Shown piece by piece: positions 53,359-64,000 of a stretch of 64,000 bases of DNA. The notes under the pieces are model-generated. The model saw nothing but the letters and a program-made list of their open reading frames with translations. It had not been told where the DNA came from and made no database searches. The stretch is from Ulota crispa (lineage: Eukaryota; Streptophyta; Bryopsida; Orthotrichales; Orthotrichaceae), in the NCBI GenBank assembly GCA_963920765.1, contig OY987243.1, positions 14,880,001-14,944,000 of the forward strand. The letters are read 5' to 3'. Each line of letters starts with the position of its first letter. The first letter of the stretch is position 1. Both the position numbers and the translations under genes were made by a program.

Positions 53359-54988
53359 TCAGGCGTCAGCAACTTTCTTCACCATTGGCGCTTCAGGAAC
53401 AGCCATGTAATCTTGACTGCAAACCAAACACAACCGAATGAGACAATGATCACTACCTCAAGCCAGAAATCCATAAATCGCTTGGGTAACATTCATGAAA
53501 ATGCATATACTATTAAAGGAGCTTTAAGCAGGGGCTTACTGGATTTTGCGAGAGAGCTGATAAAGCCCTGTTGTTGCCATTGCCACATTGACACTGAATA
53601 GGTTCCAGTTTTTCTGCATCATAATGCCCCACAGGTAAAAATAACTAAAAATTAAATTGTTCAATAGCAAACATGCTTGATACATTCAAAATGATGTGTC
53701 GAATGAACACGATATGATAACTAGAGGGTTCTAAGTCCAATGGATCCAAGGCTTGTAGGAAAATTAGGAATTTGCATATTCAGCAAAAAGCGGGTTGTGA
53801 GGTAATGGAGACCTACCGGGGTAATAACCATGCTGTACCGTGACCAAATCAAGCCTGTGGCTGTTACAGCTGCAGAACATCGTGAAAACACATGAGTAAA
53901 TTTATAGATCCATTCAAATAATATTTCATTGCATACACAAGACCATCAGTAAAAAGTATTTCATATTTTCGAGAATCATAGATTATAAAGTTTATAATAA
54001 CCCGAATGTGTTCAAATGACCAAAATGGCTGCTTTCCTATACACAGGAGATGAAAGAGACCATTTAAGAAGTACCAAAATGTATCAAATGAAAAACAGAT
54101 AGTGTCGAACATTTGAACAAAAGTATTATGTTTGGTAAAATTTTAACGTAGACTTCCAAAATTTTGAGTTTCAGCACTGAACACCAGGACAATAATTCCA
54201 CAAAGTTATTCTGCAAAAAAGTGCACGTAAGGGAATACCCATTTGCTGAGGGTACGAAATCTTTTCCGGTGGCTTCTGAAAATCAGCAACATTGGCTATA
54301 GAAATGCCCCATTTGAACGTAGGTGCCCAGAAATGAACTGCAGGCCACCGGCAACAAGCAATGTCAGAGGAATCACATGAACATCATTCAAATGAAGATC
54401 ATACACGGGGTTTCTCATGAGCAGCAATCTACTCACACAGTTGGATGCCTAGCTGGACTGGCAAAATTACATTGAGCAACAATTGACCATGTCTGGTTCC
54501 ACTTTGGCACATTAATATACTCCGAAATTTTGGGAGAACACAACCTCTATCAAAATTGACCATTTTCAAGGCATTTTAACGGTAAAATGGTTATCAATCT
54601 CTTCTATCGAACACAGAACGTGATCAATGTTTCAATCCGTAAACATCGCCGAAAGTTTAACTAATTCACAATGGCACTCATACTGGTAACAGAGTTTGAT
54701 ATACTTCGGATTATAACATCAGCGGATAACGAAGAGCCCCATGACAAATGTGTGTTCGATTTTTCAGTCAAACCCTAGGCAGGGTCCACAAAAGTATCCA
54801 ATACTCATGCTCCGTTGCTAATGCTCAGATTCAACACAAATCATTACGAATATAAAGCAAACACGATGGAACCCTAAATTGGCACGGATTCGAGGAAAAG
54901 GAAGAATGGAATGAAGGGATCTTTTTGTGCGCTTACTGGTCTTGGGGCCGGCAGGGTGGTTCCAGATCGATGCCACTTTGGACGCCAT
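53359..54988 (-). CDS. MPC2: Mitochondrial pyruvate carrier subunit 2, five exons
   Basis: MPC2-type subunits pair with MPC1 in the inner mitochondrial membrane to import pyruvate. Exons: 54937-54988, 54239-54337, 53817-53869, 53540-53613, 53359-53416, all GT-AG, 336 nt, 111 aa. The protein reads MASKVASIWNHPAGPKT, then IHFWAPTFKWGISIANVADF, KPPEKISYPQQM, TGLIWSRYSMVITP, KNWNLFSVNVAMATTGLYQL and SRKIHQDYMAVPEAPM. These are the conserved plant MPC2/MPC3 motifs, including the HPAGPKT and FWAPTFKWG signatures that separate MPC2 from MPC1. The length matches Arabidopsis homologues (about 108 aa). I chose the ATG at 54988, which aligns with the family start; an in-frame TTG lies eight codons upstream. 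Confidence 0.95.
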
Positions 54989-55290
54989 AAGGCTGGGCGA
55001 TCTGAGGAGCAACTCTGTGCTTGGCCAGCTGGATCCACGAAACCCTAGCCGAGCTTGAATTGGAGCTGCACCTGCGACGAGGACGACGACAACAATTGGC
55101 AGACAAGTTTACAAGGACCTTTGACTTGACAGGGGCAGGATCGATCTTTGCTACTTTGGCTATTCTCCTCGCCCAGAGCCTCGCAACGGATGTGACGGAA
55201 TCCTTGTATTCATCTGTTGGATGATTTCATCCGTTCTTTGAGTCCGAATTTGTCGTGGAATCTGGCATAGAATTCAGAACGGTATCGAAT
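54989..55290 (-). promoter_or_regulatory. MPC2 5' flank
   Basis: A moderately GC-rich block directly upstream of the MPC2 start codon, bounded by the TTAA of the piggyBac-like MITE at 55295. That insertion therefore lies about 300 bp upstream of the gene. Confidence 0.4.
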
Positions 55291-55294
55291 TTAA

Positions 55295-55638
55295 CCCCTA
55301 AACGTCGGCACGGACGAAAAACGTCCGTTGAGAACTCTGTATCCCAGAAAAAACAGAAAAAGATCGATTTTGATCTGATTTTTTCCAGAAGTGATCATAA
55401 GCATAGTGCATCATGGAAGGTAAAAAAATTTCTCTTGAGATACATTTATTTTATTTTGTAATCCAAATTGTGATACATGGTGTTAGCTCCCTAGCTACCT
55501 TCTTGCAATTTTCATGAGGGCACCATGCACTGTTGACTTTTCCAACTTTTTGAAGCAATACTCCTAGTGCCCATATGCAAAACACTATAGAATGCTACAG
55601 GCAAGGCAAGCCACAGTGATCCATCCGTCCTTTAAGGG
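55295..55638. mobile_element. piggyBac-like MITE (344 bp)
   Basis: TTAA at 55291-55294 and 55639-55642; ends CCCCTAAACGTCGGCACGG and CATCCGTCCTTTAAGGG. It is collinear with 40550-40918. It sits just upstream of MPC2. Confidence 0.85.
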
Positions 55639-55800
55639 TTAAAGTTCTAAAACACTATGAGTTTACGTACTTGTTGTACCAACATGGGCCACAAAGTCTC
55701 AATGTGAACCATTTTACACATGTATCTCTTTCCTCTATTGGTCCTTTGCTAAAAGGACTCAACGTAAATCACTTTAGGCATGTATCTCTCTCATGTAGTG

Positions 55801-56208
55801 GTTACTGTAGGTTGAGAGTAGATTTGGTATTAAATAAGTCTCCAAAATTTAGTCAAATTATTTTGTAAATTATTCTCCAAAAATGCCCAATGTCAAATAA
55901 AACAAAAAATTGAATTGCCTATTATTGTAGAAGTCATGAAGCCTTGCTAATTTTGGAAGGTCAAGGCTGATTCTAGGAGGGCTCAATATACTACAAAATT
56001 TGACCAAGGCCTAATTTTGGAAAGTCAAAGATATTTTGAAAAAGGTTTGATTCTACTAAAAAAATTAGTTGATTGCCATATAATAACAACTTTTTTTGAA
56101 TATGTTTAATCCTTAACTAATTACTAAACTTGATGTTGAATCAAATTTTCCCCAAAATATAATTAATTTGGCAATCAAGTGTCAAATCTGCTCTTAACCT
56201 ATAGTAAC
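55801..56208. mobile_element. MITE with GTTACTGTAGGTTGAGAG ends, copy 1
   Basis: The left terminus GTTACTGTAGGTTGAGAGTA and the right terminus CTCTTAACCTATAGTAAC are inverses over about 28 bp including AGATTTG. It is related to 62131-62417. No clear target duplication, so the superfamily is open. Confidence 0.7.
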
Positions 56209-56367
56209 AATAAAGTATGACAGATCACTAAAAGTTACACCACAACACTCTTTTAACCAATTAGATTGAGCCACTTCACTGGATGTTAACAATAGGTCAC
56301 TAACAAGTTATACCACAACTCTCTCTTAGCCAATTAGAATACAAATGTATTCTTTTATATATATAAA

Positions 56368-56771
56368 GGGAATTGATATGTGCACACTGGGGGTTGATAT
56401 ATGCACACCCCCTTGGGGGCAAATTATACTACCATCAAAAAGCTGAATTTGAGAATTTTGAATTCAAATTTGGATTTAGAGATTATGATTTAGTCTAGAA
56501 CCTTAGAAAAGGTTGCATTTGAACAGCACCCAATGAAAAAGCTTAGCTAGGGGGAAAATTGTTACTATTACTTTTGTTTGTAAAAAAAGATAAGCTTTTT
56601 TATAGGGTGTTGTTCAGTTGCAACTTTTATTACGGTTCTAAACTAAATCATGGTCTCTGAGTCCAAATCTAAATTCAAATTCTCAAATTCAACTTTTTGA
56701 TGGTAGAAATCTATAATTTGCCCCCAAGGGGGTGTGCATATATCAACCCCGGTGTGCACATATCAATTCCC
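56368..56771. mobile_element. hAT-like MITE of the TGTGCACA family
   Basis: It starts GGGAATTGATATGTGCACAC and ends GTGTGCACATATCAATTCCC, flanked by a perfect 8-bp duplication TATATAAA (56360-56367, 56772-56779). The inner arms (CCCCCTTGGGGGCAAATTAT and inverse, AAAAAGCTGAATTTGAGAAT and inverse) form a long hairpin. It has a single terminal unit per end, unlike the amplified copy at 26332. Confidence 0.9.
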
Positions 56772-56779
56772 TATATAAA

Positions 56780-57587
56780 ACTTTATTTATGAAAGAAACA
56801 AATAGTTTTCTCAATCAAATGAAATAGTGTATAATATTTTGGAATGGCTGAGAATTTCAAAAGTAGGTGCCCTGAATAACTGGAGAAAGTTTAGTTGCAT
56901 CGCGTAATCGGTAAACATGTGATCCATATCTCTATGATCACAGAGCATTACAAATAGCGCAATTGGTATCCCTACAATATTTAAATTTTCCAACATTTGT
57001 GAGTATAATGCCTTGTTTGCTTGTCATTACTGAACAATAGTAGGCTAAATCTCCTCTGTATTGATTAATTGTTGTGAGTCTTATACATTCTTGAGCATAG
57101 CCAAGATGACCCATTGTTGTAAAAACCTTTGTGATTTCAGCAAGATCTTGTTTGAATATATGTAATTTTTCAAGATTCTATTTCATCAACATCTTGAATT
57201 ATTCTATCAAATCCCAACACAAAACTCTCCAGTAGGACTTGTACACAAACACGAAAGATAACTTGAGATATGCATGGCTTGGACAAGATCACGGTGCATA
57301 AAAAAACATAGACTGCAAAAGCAACACTATCCAACATGTCCAAGGGAGAAGTCTAGAATTATAAGCTTCCCAAAGCACACACAAATGCAAGCGTACAGTT
57401 AATTTAAACTACACAAATGCTCATTATAAAAAAAGCAAGATCGTCTTGAAAGAATTAAACCCATCTAGTGTAAGAATTGACAAATTACAACTGATGAACT
57501 ACACATGACAACCTCACCCCTCCCCCCTTTCTGCTGTGCAAGCAACTAAAGTAAAATGCCTTGCCGGCCAAACACAAAACTCCCTCG
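56780..57587. other. VPS62-like gene 3' flank and spacer
   Basis: AT-rich to about 57300, then gene-like composition next to 57588, likely the 3' UTR. No other gene seen. Confidence 0.5.
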
Positions 57588-60514
57588 CTAGCTTCTCTCA
57601 TCACCACTCCACATGTTTTTCTCATAAGGCCCTGTAGGACCTTCCTGGCCCATGACTTCATCAGGAAGTTTGTCAAACACGTCCTCCAGAGATTCCCGGA
57701 TCTTGGCAGGAAAAATCTTCAACAACCGATCGATGTACTTCTTCCTGTCATACTCAATTTTGGGACCCCACTCTCGCATGTAGTGTAGCCATGCTGGCTC
57801 GTCTGGTGCATCTGCGTCACCCCTTTCATGCATGTAGGAAGCTGAAAATACCTGTCAATACGGCACACATATTGCAAGGTTAGTGTAATGAAGTGTGAAT
57901 GTAGAAAGAGCAGAAGACCCAAAAAAGAAAAAAACAGACAGAGTACACAAGACTTGTTGGTTCAACCTGTTCAAAGATTTAAGAAAAAATCGCACTTTGA
58001 TTGGTGCAAAAAACCTTGTTATATCTTCTCTTGTTCAATACCGGCTACAGAGCTCTTGTGTGACATGCTAAAAGCCAACTTATTTGTGACAAGCTACCTT
58101 GGTTTTGAGATAACAAGGTTTCAGGGTTTTCAAGGTGGAATGGACAACACAAAATGCATTATAAAGTGTCAGGATTACTTAGAGGGTTGGATTAGACTTG
58201 TTGTGTCACTTGGTTCAAGATTTCAGGGTTTTTTATCTCAAACTTGCTGCTCCAATAAGTGCAATCTACAGTGGTCCTGTACAAAGAGTGCAAGGGACCT
58301 GAGCATACCTGGAAATATTCTGAGGAGTCGAGCAAAACAGTGCTGAGAGCGGTATCATTCCGCAACCCAACCCCGCGCTTCTCGTCTCCCTGAAGGTTAT
58401 CTCCCTGGTGAGGATAACAAGGGTGACCGTTTTTGGCAACGTACACAAAAGGCTTATTGGTAGCGCTGAACTCAAGGTCCCAGATCTTCACCCACTCACC
58501 CTTGCTATGCTGGGAGAAGTACACGGCTTCCAGCTCTCCCGTGAAGTTGCTTACCCTGAGAGTATAATGCTCCCAGTCGCCTACATGCTCGCCCACCTGT
58601 CCCAAAGGAATGTTAACCTTGCCCACCTTGGCAGTACTAGGTCCATTGAAAGGGAAAAAGATCCAGCTCTGAAGGTCGGTATAGGTAGCTCCATACACCG
58701 GTTTGAGATGAATATGCAATTTGGCACTGGGCAAGTTTCCCTTCTTGACTGAATCTCTGCTTCCATCTTTCGGAAGGTCTATCCACATGGATTTGTCATT
58801 GGAGCCTCCCTGAGGAAGGTTTGAACCGTCGCTCTTGATAGCCATGGGCGGAGAGCTGGAATCCTTGTGGTACAACACTGCACCGGCGTCAAAGAACCAG
58901 GACACAGCACTCGGCAAAAACTGCTCAGCCGGGTGAAAGACCACCGTTGGTCCAAAGAACTGCTGAATGGCCTTCACTTGTGCCATGGTTGGCATGTGGT
59001 CCAGATTGAAGGCTATGTTTTTGAGGCACGTTATGGGGAGAACCGGGTCTGCGTCGTCAGAGCGAGAGCAGAAGAAGCTGCCAACATTTACGCCTGCTGC
59101 AGTTACTCCTCTTACAGCCGGTCGTGTGCTCCAAACGCCGAAAGGAAACACAAACTCAGATCCACTGGTGCTGAATAGCTTGCTGTCCACCGCCAAAGGA
59201 TCCGTGAGATCGGTGCGGACACAGGTCACCTCTGTAACACCAGGTTTAACATCTGAACTCGTGACTAGATATCCAAGTGCTGAATATCCTTCCGGAGCAA
59301 TTGGCAACCAGATGCACGCGTTCCCTGATTGCTGGCCAGTCCACGTGGAGCTTTGCCAGATCATCCTAAAATCCAACGGGCTTTTCAAAGCAGGGGAAGC
59401 AGGAGAAAGGTGTAAAGAGGAAGAGACGGAATCTAAAAGAGACTTCGTCTTTGTACCGTCTGGCTGTACACTACTAGTGGCTTCACTTGCATTCACATTC
59501 TGGGCATCATTCTTAGCCGCTTCTTTAATTGCAGTTTCGTTATGGACCATAACAAACTGTGCAAATGGATTGATGTTGTCCTCATCAGCTTCAGCTACAA
59601 GATCCTCTGATGATAGATGTTTCCCCACAGAAGGATTGTAGATGCCCTTGGACGATTCATCTCCCTTTGAATCCACCGTCAACCCTGCAAATGGATTGAG
59701 TTTCCCCAAAAATGATTTTTGGGGCGAGGATGGAGGTGACGACTTGGCCGACGACGAAGATGACGACGATGGCGGTGGCGCAGGTTTACTCTCGTTTTCT
59801 TTTATAACAAGAACCCAACCATCTCGAGGCCTAGAATTGTTCTGTCCGTAATGGCAGAGAACACTGTACCCTGCTGGAATGTCTACAGGTTTGTAGAAAG
59901 TAGCGCCCTTGTTGTCCACCCCACCCTCCAGGGCCGTCCATACTTCCTCAAACGTTGCAACTTGCAACACGTCCACTTCCCCAATCGAAATTGGCCCCGT
60001 CGCAAATCCAGTACCTGCAAAATGACACGGTAGAGGTTTAAAAAAGCATTAGACACCTGATCTCGCGCCCTACACGTCTATTCATATCCTTGGCTGGCCT
60101 TCAATTGACAAGTTGAGTGTAAGCATGACCAGGCTAGATTGGTTACTGGCCACTCACTTTTGCATGGCAACGAGATTGTTCACTATCTGTTCAGCACTAA
60201 TCAACACCCTCCCTTGAACCCATAAGAAACCATTATACCAAAGAATGTGATCTCAAGAGATTTTGGTTCTTTTCAAAGTGACCTCACTACAGCACTATAT
60301 GACCACCCACGATTACTTGATTAAAGTGCTCCAGTCATGCAAATAGAATCCTCTGCCTAATGATAGTATTATCATGTAAACAGATGACACCCAATGCCAA
60401 ATGTAAAATAGTAGAAAGGCCGTAAGAAAAGGAGAACATACCAGGAGGATAAGGAGCAGGAGCCGGGATGCCAGTGGTGTGACGAATACGAGAAGGATGA
60501 CTGGCAGACTCCAT
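57588..60514 (-). CDS. DUF946 / VPS62-like protein, three exons
   Basis: A plant protein of the DUF946 family, related to yeast Vps62, which is linked to vacuolar protein sorting; the biochemical role is unknown. Exons: 60442-60514, 58309-60014, 57588-57851, GT-AG, 2043 nt, 680 aa. Conserved stretches: [24 protein letters not shown] (44-67), GWVLV (90-94), [131 protein letters not shown] and GEEGPTGP-like [18 protein letters not shown] at the end. Between the two N-terminal repeats lies a Ser/Pro-rich linker of about 100 residues absent from typical Arabidopsis members. It contains two NPF tripeptides (131-133, 173-175), the motif bound by EH-domain endocytic proteins. Intron 2 (about 460 bp) is unremarkable. 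Confidence 0.9.
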
Positions 60515-60578
60515 TGATGCAGGTGACTGAACACTCTAGCACTTCAACAACGACAGGTTTCCGCAGGTGCCCGAGCTT

Positions 60579-60596
60579 AAACCCTAAACCCTAAAC
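60579..60596. promoter_or_regulatory. Telo-box in the VPS62-like gene leader
   Basis: AAACCCTAAACCCTAAAC, two and a half telomere-repeat units, lies about 65 bp upstream of the start codon. In plants such telo-boxes are common near the start of housekeeping genes. Confidence 0.65.
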
Positions 60597-60599
60597 TGT

Positions 60600-61754
60600 A
60601 GGCCACAGGCAGAAACAGCAATGTCAGAGGAGAAACATGTCAAATTCACAAGCAGGTCAACGATACACAAACATAAAGTGGAACCCACACCCCGGTGGTA
60701 TTCTAGATAACCTAGTTGCGTGACTGTATCACATTAAAAACTTCCTAAGGTACGATAGAACCCAAGCTTTCACGCTTTCACCAATAATTCAGTGGTGCCA
60801 CAACATTTTGGTTGTGGTCTTGCTGAATTAAAAAGCAAGGCCAAATAGTACTCTAAAGAGTACTTGCTATATTGGAGAGCAAGGTCAGAGGAAGCGTACG
60901 TTCTTGCTACATCGATAGCATCCCACACAATCCATGTCCATGTGCTGTTGGTACAGTGTCACTATGAAGTATACAGGACACCGGAAAGCATAAACACACT
61001 CTACTCACAAAAATCTCCTACGTCTAAATGCCACAGAGTACATAGCTTGCAATCCAAATCAACCGAAAGTAATGGAGCATCACGACAAGACACACAAATC
61101 ATGACCAGGGAGCTGTTATAGTATTCACAAGAACAGATGGTACAGGATTGACTAGGTCCAGATTACCATGCCCATGTGCTTTAGCATAATGCAGAAACCC
61201 CTGCAAATACACCCTTTGATGCATTTCACCTCCTACTAGAAAACAGCCCTTCGAACTGCAACATCATTTACATCAGAGTTCTAGAGCTAAATCCTGTCGA
61301 ATTTGAAAAAGGCTAGGCTTTCTAGAACGGATTTAAAAAGTGGGTTTTGTAATAGTGATGTCAATGTTTAGTACAAAACCCTTGCTTATGCCTCATACTT
61401 TTATTATAAAAAGTTCGACCTCGTGAGAACTATGCACGAACAAGTGTTTGGCTGCTCAGGAATGGCCATTTTTGAGCTTCTCCAGAGATTTGAATACTTC
61501 AGCGGAGGTTTGACATCGTCGGTAGCAAGATACCATTCCCCTCAAAATAGGGAGAACGAGAATCCACAGCAAAAAGGAAAGAAAGAATCCAACATTCAAG
61601 CGACATTCGTTAACTAGAATTTCTACGAGGTACGAAATGTATCAGAAATCAACACAAAGCCACGGAAAAAAAGAATAAAGTGATCCCAGTGGTAAGATAC
61701 TTACTGATCTTGAGGTTAGGCGGATGGTTGCAGAAGTGGCCACTTTCAACGCCA
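60600..61754. other. Upstream region of the VPS62-like gene
   Basis: Gene-like composition and no long frame. It may hold 5' UTR or promoter sequence shared with the transcript at 61755-62060. A consensus 5' splice site (GTAAGTATC on the minus strand) occurs near 61700-61709. Confidence 0.35.
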
Positions 61755-62060
61755 TCAGAAAGAGTGATCACAATCCGGACAGTTGCATCCGACGAAACCC
61801 TTGCAGACAGCTTGAATCGGAGCTGTAAATGCGAAGACGACGACGACGACAAGAGCAACTGAAAGCACACACATTTGGAAGACCAGGCTTCGCTGATCGA
61901 ATCCTCCCGGTTTTCCGGCTTTGCGAGGATGACTTTCATCCGCATGTTCCAATCCAGAATCTGATTTGGACACCGACAATGGCCACTGACCACTGCCCCG
62001 CTTCGCCTTCAAGGAGCGGCGGTCGGGGAGATTTTGGCTTCGTCGGCTAAAATCCGGCAT
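61755..62060 (-). CDS. Hypothetical small membrane protein or first exon
   Basis: The 101-codon frame from ATG 62060 has a basic, Ser-rich N-terminus (MPDFSRRSQNLPDRRSLKAK...), one predicted membrane span (VLSVALVVVVVFAFTAP) and a short cysteine-rich tail (VCKGFVGCNCPDCDHSF). This layout looks like a real protein, but I recognise no family. An overlapping frame runs further, to a splice-donor-like site near 61709. It could be an intact small gene, the first exon of a longer one, or chance. Confidence 0.35.
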   Translation of the reverse strand: MPDFSRRSQNLPDRRSLKAKRGSGQWPLSVSKSDSGLEHADESHPRKAGKPGGFDQRSLVFQMCVLSVALVVVVVFAFTAPIQAVCKGFVGCNCPDCDHSF

Positions 62061-62130
62061 GGATTGCACCAGATATTTTTTATATTTATATTGTAACAAG
62101 TTTGACCAGTTTTAGCCGATAGTTTTAGAT

Positions 62131-62417
62131 TTACTGTAAGTTGAGAGCAGATTTGGCAGGTCACTGCCGAATTGATTATTTTTTGTGAAAAAATCAATTT
62201 GGCATCAGGTTTCATAATTAGTTAAAGATTAGGTATTTTCAAAGCTGTTATTATTTAGCATTCAATTAAATTTTTTAGTAAAATAAAGCCTTTTTTGAGC
62301 ATTTTCTAGTTTTTTGTTTAGTTTGACATTGGGCATTTTTGAAGAATAATTTATGAAATAATTAGGCAAAATTTTAGGGAATTATTTTATGCCAAATCTA
62401 CTCTCAACCTAATGTAA
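62131..62417. mobile_element. MITE with TTACTGTAAGTTGAGAG ends, copy 2
   Basis: The left terminus TTACTGTAAGTTGAGAGCAG and the right terminus CTACTCTCAACCTAATGTAA are inverses, both including AGATTTGGCA inward. It is the sister of 55801-56208. Confidence 0.7.
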
Positions 62418-62897
62418 TCAGCTCTTTTGCAATTTCAACCAACTGACAATACCCTTGTGGCCAGTTTAGACTACGTCTCACTTCCCATGTCACAAAGTCC
62501 CACTAGAGTGCAAAATCCCAACTTTGTGAGCTAAAAAAGATGGGACTTGGGCTCAAAGTTGGGTCTAGCATTTTGGTTGACTCAAATCTTGAGTGAAGTA
62601 TCACTTTTTTTGACGCCAAAACTTCCAAAAGTACTGCCATGTAAGCACCATGTGAGCAAGTGGGATGTGGGACTTCAGACATAGTGTGAAACACCAAGTC
62701 CCATCGTCTGCCTCTCCGCCAATCAGATTCTCAGATTTTGGTGGAACTTGGGACATCGGGCACAGTCTGAGGTCTAGCATTTGAAAAAAGATTTTGGAGA
62801 TGGTGTTGTGTTTTGTTGTATCTTGTAGAGGGAGTGCAGCCTTTCTTGGTGAGCTATGAGATTAGTCTATTTTTAGGGCGAGGAAAAATTGAGCAAG
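62418..62897. other. Spacer upstream of the RFC3 relic
   Basis: No gene. It contains repeated phrases GGGACTT and AGTCCCA in both orientations between 62490 and 62760, and a TAGTGTGAAAC phrase like those at 15400-15830, hinting at a worn repeat. Confidence 0.4.
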
Positions 62898-63320
62898 ATG
62901 TTGTGTGTGGACAAGTACCAGCCACAGACCTTGGACAAGGCCATGCTGCATAAGGAGGAAGCGACGAACCTCAAAAAATTTGGTGCGTCCCTTGTGTAAG
63001 TACTTGTTGCAGTTTTCCTTGCAGAATAACACAGTTATCTCTTAATCGTTTCGAAATTGACCAATAGTAGGAGTGTCAATCTGAATTTTGCTCTGGTTGG
63101 ATCTGCGAGTGTTGGAAAGCCTTTATTTGGTCTTCTTATTTTGTAGAATTGTGGATTTTATAGGATTACTCAGATGTATGTATTCTGACAATGATGTTTG
63201 ATGTTGAGAACATGATTTGCTTGGCTTTCAGATAGGTAATGATGATTGTGCGCATGTTCCTTTCTATGGACCTTTTGGAGCTAGGAGAAAAAGTGGAGAG
63301 CAAGCCCGTGGAAAGCTAAG
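62898..63320 (+). pseudogene. RFC3: Relic of replication factor C subunit 3 (5' exons)
   Basis: RFC3 is a small subunit of the clamp loader that places PCNA on DNA. The frame from ATG 62898 reads MLCVDKYQPQTLDKAMLHKE and on to TNLKKF; functional RFC3 starts MLWVDKYRPK.LDK..VHE followed by LKKL. A donor GTAAG follows at 62996. After a 236-bp intron-like gap, 63232-63320 encodes DDCAHVPFYGPFGARRKS, against DCPHLLFYGPSGSGKKT in the family. The nucleotide-binding P-loop glycine and lysines are lost, the invariant W3 and R8 are changed, and joining the exons at the visible sites puts this stretch out of frame with an early stop. It is therefore a pseudogene, or the worn 5' end of a copy that continues beyond the window. 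A donor-like GTACTTG follows 63320. Confidence 0.75.
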
Positions 63321-63398
63321 GTACTTGATGCGACTGGTGTATATCGCGTATTGAGACTTTCGCTGATTTCGAATATTTTTGACTTGCAGTGGCACATA

Positions 63399-63806
63399 CT
63401 CCCTCTGTCCCTCTCAAAACATCCAAAATGCTTCCTTGCAAAGGATTATCTGTGTTTTTAATCTTTGTGCTAATGACGCATGCATTCTAGAATCAATATA
63501 CCATCTATTAAATGTATGCAAAATCTCCAGCTTTGGTTTTGATGTCACCATTTGGGCACCCAAATTTCATGCAAAAAGTACCATATTTGTGCATGTTGCC
63601 AGTTCCTCATTATTGATGATTTAAAAATTAATAGCAACAATGGTACCTTTTATGGGCAAGGCTAAGCTTGCTAGGAGAGGAATGCTCTTTAATTGCTTAA
63701 CATGCCCCCATGAGATCATTGAACATGACAAGTGAAATCAGCAAAAGGGAGCTTTTTAGTGGTACAAGAAATGTGTCTGATTTGGAGCTTTTTAGAGGGA
63801 CAGGAG
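63399..63806. mobile_element. Stowaway-like MITE, uninterrupted copy (408 bp)
   Basis: It starts CTCCCTCTGTCCCTCTCAAA and ends CTTTTTAGAGGGACAGGAG, with TA on both sides (63397-63398, 63807-63808). It is the inverse sister of 16581-17506 but without the two nested insertions, so it defines the native element. It lies within or next to the RFC3 relic. Confidence 0.85.
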
Positions 63807-63808
63807 TA

Positions 63809-64000
63809 GTATTTATGCTGTGTGCGTTTGTCATTTGTATATGAATATCATGGTTTTCAATCGAATTATATATTTTTAAGGGTTTTAGACAATGAAATTT
63901 TGATCTTGGAGAGGCAATTTATGAATGAATATATGTGATGTAATTCACTAAGAGGCCACCTTACTTGAAGAAGAGTACGCTATTCTCTACCTTGATTTTC
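63809..64000. other. Window end, possible intron of the RFC3 relic
   Basis: AT-rich; no exon recognised before the window ends. Confidence 0.35.

Noticed and set aside
58967-59641. 224-codon plus-strand frame inside the VPS62-like gene
   Set aside because: It is antisense to the large exon, with no family resemblance; the minus frame matches DUF946 throughout.

Overview
The window is nuclear DNA from a plant (streptophyte). It carries genes split by GT-AG introns, a COR413-type chloroplast membrane protein, a HOL-type halide/thiol methyltransferase, a plant-type MPC2 pyruvate carrier subunit and a plant DUF946/VPS62-like protein. Genes are moderately GC-rich; the long stretches between them are AT-rich and packed with small non-autonomous transposons. 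A seed-free land plant is possible, but I cannot name the species from sequence alone.

Six intact-looking genes all lie on the minus strand: HOL methyltransferase (11396-12109, intronless), a COR413 inner-envelope protein (17511-19076), PRP4 kinase (29540-36017, 14 exons), COG8 (43088-47114, 12 exons), MPC2 (53359-54988, 5 exons) and a DUF946/VPS62-like protein (57588-60514, 3 exons). All exon chains given for the last four keep one reading frame across consensus splice sites. On the plus strand, 62898-63320 holds the decayed 5' end of a replication factor C subunit 3 gene. These are unrelated housekeeping or stress functions (splicing, Golgi tethering, pyruvate import, cold tolerance, halide methylation) and do not form a pathway.

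The rest is a catalogue of small mobile elements with readable ends: TA-flanked mariner/Stowaway-like elements, TTAA-flanked piggyBac-like MITEs, 8-bp-TSD hAT-like MITEs, 9-10-bp-TSD Mutator-like foldbacks, CACTA-type mini-elements, Helitrons and one solo LTR. Several are nested, and uninterrupted sister copies in the same window let the insertions be delimited to within a few bases.

The most interesting signal is at the COR413 gene. Its only predicted intron is almost exactly one 820-bp TA-flanked MITE. The MITE's terminal repeat reads GTAAGGTAGGAGG, which supplies a 5' splice site, and removing the element plus one TA leaves a continuous in-frame coding sequence. This looks like an intron made by a transposon (an introner). 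The same gene also ends two bases from a Stowaway-like element, itself carrying a nested MITE and a solo LTR.
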